A stretch of DNA of 5,764 bases from Candidatus Bathyarchaeota archaeon. Lineage in GTDB: Archaea; Thermoproteota; Bathyarchaeia; 40CM-2-53-6. Each line of letters begins with the position of its first letter. Position 1 is the first letter of the stretch. Made by a program: the position numbers and the translations under genes. Location: positions 1 to 5,764 of the forward strand of contig VBBH01000011.1 of assembly GCA_005888695.1 (NCBI GenBank). Reading direction: 5' to 3'. Below are positions 1 through 4,853 of this stretch, piece by piece. Below the pieces are notes generated by a model. That model worked only from the letters and a program-made list of their open reading frames with translations, made no database searches and was not told the DNA's origin.

Positions 1-1
1 A

Positions 2-1525
2 TTCCTTTACGGTCCTCCTGGATGTGGGAAGACCTTGTTGGCGAAGGCAGTCGCTAACGAGTCCGACGCAAACTTTTACGTGATCAGTGGCCCAGAGATT
101 ATGAGCAAGTTCTACGGAGAATCTGAAGCGAGGCTCCGAGAGATCTTCCAGAAGGCACAGGAAACAGCGCCGAGCATCATATTCATCGATGAGATGGACG
201 CGATCGCACCCAAACGGGAAGAAGTCACCGGTGAGGTTGAGCGACGCGTCGTAGCACAATTACTCAGTCTCATGGACGGCATGGGATCAAGAGGCAACAT
301 AATAGTAATCGGCGCCACAAACCGACCCAACGCTATTGACCCGGCACTGAGGAGGCCTGGACGTTTCGATCGTGAGATCGAGATTGGGGTCCCGGACAAG
401 GCCGGACGATACGAGGTCTTACAGATCCATACACGGACGATGCCGTTGGCCTCGGATGTTGACCTCCACCGGCTCTCGGACATTTGCCATGGCTACACAG
501 GCGCTGACATCTCCGCGCTTTGCCGCGAGGCCGCTATGAAAGCCCTCAGAAGATATCTTCCGGAGATCAACCTGGAAGAGGAAAGGATACCAAGCCACAT
601 TCTAGAAAAGATGGACGTCCGCCTAGACGACTTCACAGCCGCCTATAGAGAGGTCACACCCACCGCGATGAGAGAGGTATACGTTGAGGTCCCAACAGTT
701 AGATGGTTGGACGTAGGAGGACTCGGTGATGTCAAGCAAGACCTCCAAGAAGCAGTCGAATGGCCCCTGAAGAAGCCAGAGGTGTTCAAACGCGTCGGGG
801 TAGAGCCACCAAAGGGTATCCTCCTTTTCGGACCACCAGGATGCGGCAAGACAATGCTCGCCAGAGCGGTCGCTACGGAGAGCGAAGCCAATTTCATCTC
901 GATAAAGGGGCCCGAACTGTTCAGTAAGTGGGTAGGCGAATCAGAGAAAGCGATACGCGAGGTCTTCAGGAAAGGGCGCACAGCCGCTCCATCGATAATA
1001 TTCTTCGACGAGCTCGACTCAGTGGTTCCCCGAAGAGGGATGGGCTACGGAGACAGTGGCGTTTCGGAACGCGTCATAAGCCAACTCTTGACCGAGCTGG
1101 ACGGGATCGAATCCCTTGAGAACGTAGTCGTTATCGGAGCAACCAACAGGCCCGACATAATCGACCCTGCGATCCTCCGACCCGGCCGATTTGACCGTCT
1201 GATCTACGTCCCCGCCCCAGACCACGCCACCCGATACCAGATTCTGAAATTGCACACCCAAGGAATGCCACTTGCTCATGATGTCGATCTCGATCAGCTT
1301 GCAACCCAGACTCAGAGCTATTCCGGAGCAGATCTGGAGGCAGTCTGTCGTGAAGCCGGATTGGTCTCGCTGAGGAAGAATATTGAAACAAAGGAAGTGA
1401 CATTGGAGGACTTCCGAGATGGACTTGAAAGGATCAAGCCATCGGTTACGCCGGACATGGAGAATTGGTACCAAGCATTCGTGAAACGGTTCAAGAAGGA
1501 ACGTACGCCTATACCGATCACTTAG
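2..1525 (+). CDS. cdc48: Cdc48/VAT-type AAA+ ATPase (p97 family), 5'-truncated by window edge
   Basis: This is an ATP-driven hexameric unfoldase of the Cdc48/p97/VAT family, a cytosolic enzyme that unfolds or extracts proteins, in archaea often ahead of the 20S proteasome. About 507 residues are visible; archaeal homologues usually have about 730-745, so the N domain and the start of D1 lie left of the window. D1 opens with Walker A GPPGCGKT (bases 11-34) and has Walker B IIFIDE (catalytic Asp-Glu at 188-193), sensor 1 in GATNRP and the arginine-finger segment [10 protein letters not shown]2 repeats the order: GPPGCGKT (830-853), IIFFDE (Asp-Glu at 1007-1012), GATNRP and LRPGRFD. Both ATPase sites look intact. 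Both Walker A loops carry Cys where many relatives have Thr or Val. The C-terminus ends PIPIT, with no final hydrophobic-Tyr-X proteasome-docking motif. The TAG stop lies 33 bases before a winged-helix gene. Confidence 0.97.
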   Translation, partial: FLYGPPGCGKTLLAKAVANESDANFYVISGPEIMSKFYGESEARLREIFQKAQETAPSIIFIDEMDAIAPKREEVTGEVERRVVAQLLSLMDGMGSRGNIIVIGATNRPNAIDPALRRPGRFDREIEIGVPDKAGRYEVLQIHTRTMPLASDVDLHRLSDICHGYTGADISALCREAAMKALRRYLPEINLEEERIPSHILEKMDVRLDDFTAAYREVTPTAMREVYVEVPTVRWLDVGGLGDVKQDLQEAVEWPLKKPEVFKRVGVEPPKGILLFGPPGCGKTMLARAVATESEANFISIKGPELFSKWVGESEKAIREVFRKGRTAAPSIIFFDELDSVVPRRGMGYGDSGVSERVISQLLTELDGIESLENVVVIGATNRPDIIDPAILRPGRFDRLIYVPAPDHATRYQILKLHTQGMPLAHDVDLDQLATQTQSYSGADLEAVCREAGLVSLRKNIETKEVTLEDFRDGLERIKPSVTPDMENWYQAFVKRFKKERTPIPIT

Positions 1526-1558
1526 AATGGTGCGTAAGGCCTCATTGGAAACGGATAG

Positions 1559-1792
1559 TTGAGCAAAGTGTGGAGTCCGAGGCCGCTATCGCTAGCGATA
1601 GTAGAAACCTTGGAACGCAAGGGAGCAATGACTGACATTGAGCTTCAAAAGGAATTGAAAGACGACTTTGGCGATGTCAGCTTCCGCGAACTCAATAATG
1701 GTCTGTTAAAATTAGAAGTCCAGGGAGTTTTGAGAGTATCTCGGCTAATGAAAGGAAAACGTCAGGTAGAACTCACCGCCCTCAAGACGTGA
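1559..1792 (+). CDS. Small winged-helix DNA-binding protein, 77 aa
   Basis: This is probably a DNA-binding regulator or nucleoid-type protein consisting of a single winged helix-turn-helix domain. Predicted helices are residues 9-21 (around SLAIVETLERKG), 25-37 (TDIELQKELKDDF) and 41-56 (recognition helix SFRELNNGLLKLEVQG). A beta wing follows at 58-73, with a basic turn MKGKRQ. There is no ligand, metal-binding or dimerisation extension. The TTG at 1559 is chosen because an in-frame TAG immediately precedes it and the next in-frame ATG (residue 24) would remove helix 1. The gene lies 33 bases after cdc48 on the same strand with no obvious TATA box between, so it is probably co-transcribed. 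I recognise the fold, not the target. It could regulate its own operon or the thioredoxin gene, but nothing in the sequence shows which. Confidence 0.8.
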   Translation: MSKVWSPRPLSLAIVETLERKGAMTDIELQKELKDDFGDVSFRELNNGLLKLEVQGVLRVSRLMKGKRQVELTALKT

Positions 1793-1798
1793 GCAAGC

Positions 1799-1806
1799 GT
1801 ATATTA
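1799..1806 (+). promoter_or_regulatory. TATA box of the thioredoxin gene
   Basis: The AT-rich element TATATTA is centred near base 1803, about 27 bases before the ATG at 1830, in locally mixed-composition DNA. That is the standard archaeal TATA-to-start-site distance, so transcription should begin at or within a base or two of the ATG and give a leaderless mRNA. The assignment is by spacing and composition only. Confidence 0.55.
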
Positions 1807-1829
1807 GAGCGAAAACTAGAATCTAGGAT

Positions 1830-2183
1830 ATGGAAGCGACTAAAGGAATAATGCCAGAGAAAACCGAGCATCCCATAACGATCACAGACTCGGACTTTGA
1901 ATCGTTCATATCTAATCATCCGGTTGTATTGGTTGATTGCTGGGCACCGTGGTGTGGACCCTGTCGAATGGTCTCGCCAATCGTAGATGCCTTGGCCAAG
2001 GAATACTCTGGACGAGTTACTTTCGGAAAGCTCAATACGGACGAAAATCCCGCGGTCGTGACCCGATTCGGCATAATGGCAATCCCAACGCTCTTGGTTC
2101 TGAAGAACGGGAAGCACGTCGACTCGATAGTTGGGGCGGTCCCTAAGGCTCGGATAGAATCGGTTCTCACAAAGTATCTTTAA
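1830..2183 (+). CDS. trx: Thioredoxin, WCGPC active site
   Basis: This is a cytosolic protein-disulfide oxidoreductase that reduces disulfides in client proteins and is itself reduced by a thioredoxin reductase, which is not in this window. The 117-residue product is one thioredoxin domain with a ~15-residue N-terminal extension. Key features are the WCGPC active site with Cys42 and Cys45, the buried Asp36 in the VDCWAPW strand, and the cis-proline Pro86 in AIPT. A final amphipathic helix ends at KYL. There is no signal peptide or membrane anchor. A third cysteine, Cys37, sits where Escherichia coli thioredoxin has Phe. The ATG at 1830 is preferred because a TATA box lies 27 bases upstream, which implies leaderless expression; ATG 1851 is an alternative that leaves the domain whole. 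The gene follows the winged-helix gene by 37 bases but appears to have its own promoter. Confidence 0.96.
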   Translation: MEATKGIMPEKTEHPITITDSDFESFISNHPVVLVDCWAPWCGPCRMVSPIVDALAKEYSGRVTFGKLNTDENPAVVTRFGIMAIPTLLVLKNGKHVDSIVGAVPKARIESVLTKYL

Positions 2184-2339
2184 AGCGGCTCACTAGAAAA
2201 AGCAGCCTCAGAAATCGATGCTGCCAGACTAGTTGCGTCACGACATAACGAAAGTTTTCCAAGTCTACTGTGAAACACACCTCAGCAATAGCTGATTAAT
2301 AGCCGCCAAATAGGCACCCTCTGCACGTGCTGGGCGAGA
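2184..2339. other. Intergenic region between thioredoxin and larC with inverted repeats
   Basis: This 156-base gap contains no credible gene. It holds several short inverted repeats. GCGGCT (2185-2190) pairs with AGCCGC (2301-2306). ACTAG/CTAGT (2192-2196 with 2229-2233) encloses GCAGC/GCTGC (2202-2206 with 2220-2224). TGTG/CACA pairs at 2269-2279, and TCAGC/GCTGA forms an AATA tetraloop hairpin at 2282-2295. An 8-base palindrome GCACGTGC sits at 2323-2330, just before the larC start. A TATA-like ATTAATA lies at 2295-2301. Each element is short enough to occur by chance; whether they form one structured leader is undecided. Confidence 0.4.
2295..2301 (+). promoter_or_regulatory. Possible TATA box for larC
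   Basis: ATTAATA is one of the most AT-rich short stretches shortly before the larC ATG. With normal archaeal spacing it would start transcription near 2322-2326 and leave a leader of about 15 bases. No good Shine-Dalgarno sequence lies in that leader. A second, weaker candidate is AAATAG near 2308-2313, which would give a leaderless message. Confidence 0.3.
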
Positions 2340-3590
2340 ATGAAAAAACCTCCATCCCAAAGGCTCGTTGTTGTCGCCGACGGCGGGGCCTCCGGAGTTG
2401 CTGGTGACAAGTACTTGGGAGCACTCATCGCACTCGGAGCAAGCCCTGCAAGTCTAAAGAAAGTTGCCAGCGTAGTAGAAGATTCGCTTCCTGGGAGCGG
2501 GAAGGTTGAGGTCCATTTCCAGAACGTTGAACGAGGCGAGGTCGGAGCAAGTCTTGTCACGGTCGAGACTGCTGAAAAGGGGTCTGGTCGAAAAGGGGGC
2601 CTCGTCCGGAGCGCGATCGAGAAGACATCCGTGAAGCTCGGCCTTTCTGAATGGGGTAGAAAATTCACGTTGGGTATTGTAGATACCTTACTCCAGGCAG
2701 AGTCAAAGGTCCATGGACACAGCCCAAAGGAGACAGTGTTGTACGAACTAGGTTCCGCAGATACCTTGGTCGACATCCTTGGCACCGCCGTCATGATCGA
2801 AGAACTGAACCTGAACGATGCGGCCTGGATATCAACGCCTCTGGCGGTCGGGGGCGGAGCGACCAAATTCTCGGGAAGAACCTATCCGAATCCTCCTCCC
2901 GCTGTGGTCGAAATACTGAAGGCACACAGGTTCCCGATGACAGGGGGGCATGAAAAGACCGAGTTGACAACACCAACAGGTGCCGCAATCACAGTCAATC
3001 TTGCACGAACGGCTTCAGAAACTTACCCTTCGATGATCCCGCTACAGGTCGGATATGGAGCGGGTTCGAAGGAGCTCGTTGAGACTGCCAACCTCCTCCG
3101 AATAACTGTTGGTGAAAGACTTGGGAACTTGCACTCTCACGATAGCATGGTGATCCTCGAAACGAATCTTGACGATGTGACCGGGGAAGTAATCGGGCAT
3201 GCGGTTGAGAGGTTACTCTCCGAGGGCGCAAGGGACGTGACCCTAACGCCAGTTTACATGAAGAAGAACAGACCCGGTAGCAGAGTAAGCGTCATAGTAG
3301 ACGAGACCGAGTCGGAGAGATTTGCGGGTTTATTGATGGAAGAAACGGGAACGCTTGGTGTTAGAGAGATTCCAATAAGGAGGCACATTTCTAACCGTAA
3401 AGAGGCAGTCATTCCAGTTACGATCGAAGGAAGAGAATATCAGTTGAAAGTTAAGCGGGCTTTCGGCCCAGACGGTAAATTGTTGAGAGAAAAGCCTGAG
3501 TATGAGGATCTTAAGAGGATATCCAAAGCAAGTGGTCAGAGTCTACGAGAGGTCTCTCATTTGATCGAAACTATGAGAGTGAAGCATTGA
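2340..3590 (+). CDS. larC: LarC/DUF111 nickel-pincer cofactor nickel insertase
   Basis: LarC enzymes insert nickel into pyridinium-3,5-bisthiocarboxylic acid mononucleotide in a CTP-dependent reaction. This completes the nickel-pincer cofactor used by lactate racemase (LarA) and its relatives. The 416-residue protein has the family motifs in order: N-terminal DGGASGVAGDKYLGALI (14-30), ELGSADTLVDILG (136-148), the GGGATKFSGRTYPNPPPA segment (171-188), ELTTPTGAAI (208-217) and GYGAGS (238-243). The C-terminal nickel/CTP domain has LETNLDDVTGE (273-283), DVTLTPVYMKKNRPG (299-313), TLGVR (338-342) and EYEDLKR (387-393). The reading frame is continuous, unlike the split larC1/larC2 of Lactobacillus plantarum. 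Two family positions differ: the usual His-containing FHEVG is LYELG, and there is no His-rich loop. LarA, LarB and LarE are not in the window. The stop codon overlaps the next gene's start, so the two are probably one operon. Confidence 0.9.
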   Translation: MKKPPSQRLVVVADGGASGVAGDKYLGALIALGASPASLKKVASVVEDSLPGSGKVEVHFQNVERGEVGASLVTVETAEKGSGRKGGLVRSAIEKTSVKLGLSEWGRKFTLGIVDTLLQAESKVHGHSPKETVLYELGSADTLVDILGTAVMIEELNLNDAAWISTPLAVGGGATKFSGRTYPNPPPAVVEILKAHRFPMTGGHEKTELTTPTGAAITVNLARTASETYPSMIPLQVGYGAGSKELVETANLLRITVGERLGNLHSHDSMVILETNLDDVTGEVIGHAVERLLSEGARDVTLTPVYMKKNRPGSRVSVIVDETESERFAGLLMEETGTLGVREIPIRRHISNRKEAVIPVTIEGREYQLKVKRAFGPDGKLLREKPEYEDLKRISKASGQSLREVSHLIETMRVKH

Positions 3591-4354
3591 CGGATATGCA
3601 GTCCCAAACGAGGCTGAAAGGTTTCAACACTCGAAAGGTTGCGCTAACAGCGACATTCGCAGCTGTATACGCTGTATTTCGACTCATTCCGATCTCCAGA
3701 GCGATCGGCATACCCGGGAGCATAACGGCTGGTGGTGTAATTCTTCCCGTCGTGGCATTATTCTTAGACCTTCCATACGCCGTTGCCTCGGTGATTATCG
3801 GCACTTTCATTGCTGCATTCGCTCCTTGGAACCCTCTTAGGTTCCTCGGATTGGATTTTCTCCCGGGCGTGACATACGTCACGATCGCGGGCCTAGTTCT
3901 CAGAGGCCAGAGAAAACTGGCGTCAGCAATATTCTTGGTTATCATCCTTGTTTTTTCTGTGACGCCCAATACTGAGATCTTTGTCGGACAGAACTTATTC
4001 AGCCCACCGATTCCATACTACTGGCTGCACATTGTCGCACTGACCATTCTGATCTCTCCACTCACTCAAAGAGTCCCGTTACTCGTGAAATCGGCTAATT
4101 ACGCAGAGATAGCAAAGGCAGTTACTATCGTGGCATTTGTTGGCACAATGGCAGAACACCTTACAGGTGGCATACTCTTCGCATTAGTCGTTGGTTCTGG
4201 TGCACTGAAAGCTTGGCCGCTGATATTCTTATTCTACCCTATAGAGAGGCTAATAATTACCGTGGGAGCCGCGGCAATTGGCAAGCCTGTGATCTGGAAC
4301 ACGCGAAAAATCTTCAACAGACTAGAACCACAAACAAATCCGGTGACGTCCTGA
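3587..4354 (+). CDS. Polytopic membrane protein resembling an ECF-transporter S component
   Basis: This 255-residue protein is very hydrophobic, with about six to eight membrane segments: roughly 17-36, 45-60, 63-79, 92-106, 111-126, 145-159, 177-202 and 209-232. A short basic N-terminus (RLKGFNTRK) precedes segment 1. That segment carries AxxxA spacings (Ala22/Ala26 and Ala25/Ala29), the pattern by which ECF S components contact the EcfT subunit. The PGSITAGGVILPVVALF stretch and the late Pro-Ile-Glu-Arg helix also fit S components, which bind vitamins or metal ions in the membrane. It is longer than most S components (about 170-220 residues), so another transporter family is possible. TTG 3587 overlaps the larC stop as TTGA and is taken as the start; the in-frame ATG at 3596 is an equally good alternative. 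The tight larC linkage suggests nickel or a nicotinate-type precursor as cargo, which is inference only. Confidence 0.65.
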   Translation: MTDMQSQTRLKGFNTRKVALTATFAAVYAVFRLIPISRAIGIPGSITAGGVILPVVALFLDLPYAVASVIIGTFIAAFAPWNPLRFLGLDFLPGVTYVTIAGLVLRGQRKLASAIFLVIILVFSVTPNTEIFVGQNLFSPPIPYYWLHIVALTILISPLTQRVPLLVKSANYAEIAKAVTIVAFVGTMAEHLTGGILFALVVGSGALKAWPLIFLFYPIERLIITVGAAAIGKPVIWNTRKIFNRLEPQTNPVTS

Positions 4355-4394
4355 GTGAACGCCTCCCTTCGGGACTCGCAAGGGTGATGCGGTC
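4355..4394. other. Short convergent intergenic gap
   Basis: Forty bases separate the stops of the membrane-protein gene and the minus-strand gene. The only structure is a weak hairpin, TCCC-TTC-GGGA at 4364-4374, with no following T-tract on either strand. It may help end transcription of two convergent genes but does not qualify as a recognised terminator. Confidence 0.3.
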
Positions 4395-4766
4395 CTAACT
4401 GGCCCTCTTCGCTCGTGAAGCTCTGATTGCATGACGTCTTCTCCTAACAATATTTCCTTCTTTTCTTTCTACGCGCTTCCTAGCATGCGGCGGAGCAACT
4501 TCTTCCTTGACCAGTTCTGCGAATTTGTCCGCTCCGGACGCAAGAGACGCAAGAGCAAGACTAGCGGTCTTTGCAGCTACGGTACCGAGAGCCGCGGCAA
4601 TCCTCAACCCAGATCCCAACGCTGCGAAAGCTGCCTCCTCTGCCATCCTAGACGCCTCCTCCGCCGTCAATTCCTGCTTCTTGGATTGATGTCTCTTTGA
4701 CGGCACTAGCTCAAAATCTCCGTGAAGCCGTTCATTGTCCTGTTTATCACATTTTAGGATCAACAC
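4395..4766 (-). CDS. Unrecognised small Ala-rich protein with a strongly basic C-terminus
   Basis: I do not recognise this protein. Read from GTG 4766 it has about 123 residues. A polar N-terminus (LILKCDKQDNERLHGDFELV) leads into a long predicted helix at 30-90 that starts with charged TAEEASRMAEEA and continues through an Ala/Leu-rich stretch (56-79). That stretch is hydrophobic enough to be buried, membrane-associated or oligomeric. The last ~28 residues hold 13 Arg/Lys against two Glu, including RRRR, which suggests contact with nucleic acid or anionic surfaces. Codon choice resembles the neighbouring genes. The frame stays open upstream to an ATG at 4901, but those 45 extra residues would lie antisense to the start of the DUF885-like gene and look like shadow coding, so a start near 4766 (GTG) or 4763 (TTG) is preferred. 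It converges on the membrane-protein gene 40 bases away. It could still be a non-coding shadow. Confidence 0.5.
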   Translation of the reverse strand: MLILKCDKQDNERLHGDFELVPSKRHQSKKQELTAEEASRMAEEAAFAALGSGLRIAAALGTVAAKTASLALASLASGADKFAELVKEEVAPPHARKRVERKEGNIVRRRRHAIRASRAKRAS

Positions 4767-4853
4767 TTCGCTAATTTGACTCTTCAATTCGGGATTGTTA
4801 GCTTTTAAGTAACCAATCCCTTTGAGATGGCCTCGATAAGAAGTCGATGTTCG
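4767..4853. promoter_or_regulatory. Divergent promoter region with a shared TATA-like element
   Basis: The gap between the minus-strand gene and the DUF885-like gene contains GCTTTTAAGT (4801-4810), which is TATA-like on both strands: CTTTTAAG forward and CTTAAA in reverse. With usual archaeal spacing, forward transcription would begin near 4832 and reverse transcription near 4779. Each gives a short leader before its preferred start codon (4854 forward, 4766 reverse). No Shine-Dalgarno sequence is evident on either side. The fit supports these starts but is not proof. Confidence 0.35.

Noticed and set aside
112..1521. Several minus-strand open frames opposite cdc48 (112-483, 643-981, 1019-1474, 1131-1403, 1318-1521), and a plus-strand alternative frame at 928-1119
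   Set aside because: They lie wholly on top of a clearly conserved AAA+ gene, have low-complexity Ser/Arg/Pro-rich translations and show no recognisable domain.
1782..2170. Minus-strand frames at 1782-2117 and 1916-2170 and a plus-strand alternative frame at 1937-2146
   Set aside because: They are shadows of the thioredoxin gene, whose active site, cis-proline and buried Asp are all in the chosen frame.
2323..2330. Palindrome GCACGTGC as an operator
   Set aside because: One 8-base palindrome in a gap of this size is close to chance expectation, and it does not extend symmetrically.
2184..2339. Known NiCo-type riboswitch upstream of larC
   Set aside because: The four-helix idea is superficially similar, but I see none of the conserved G-rich junction sequences, and the larC promoter probably lies at its downstream end.
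2282..3231. Minus-strand frames at 2282-2866, 2791-2988 and 2995-3231
   Set aside because: The long 194-codon frame is antisense to larC, whose family motifs run the full length of the plus strand. Its translation shows no domain.
3951..3956. Run of six T as an archaeal terminator
   Set aside because: It falls inside the membrane-protein coding sequence and encodes part of a hydrophobic helix.
3571..4398. Minus-strand frame at 3571-3969 and plus-strand alternative frame at 4213-4398
   Set aside because: Both overlap the membrane-protein gene, whose regular hydrophobic segments identify the real frame.
4431..4700. Plus-strand frames at 4431-4700 and 4507-4689 in the convergent region
   Set aside because: The first translation is rich in Arg, Ser and Cys with no structural pattern, and the second is a short Ala-rich stretch with no motif. 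The minus-strand frame is longer and has coherent helix and tail composition.
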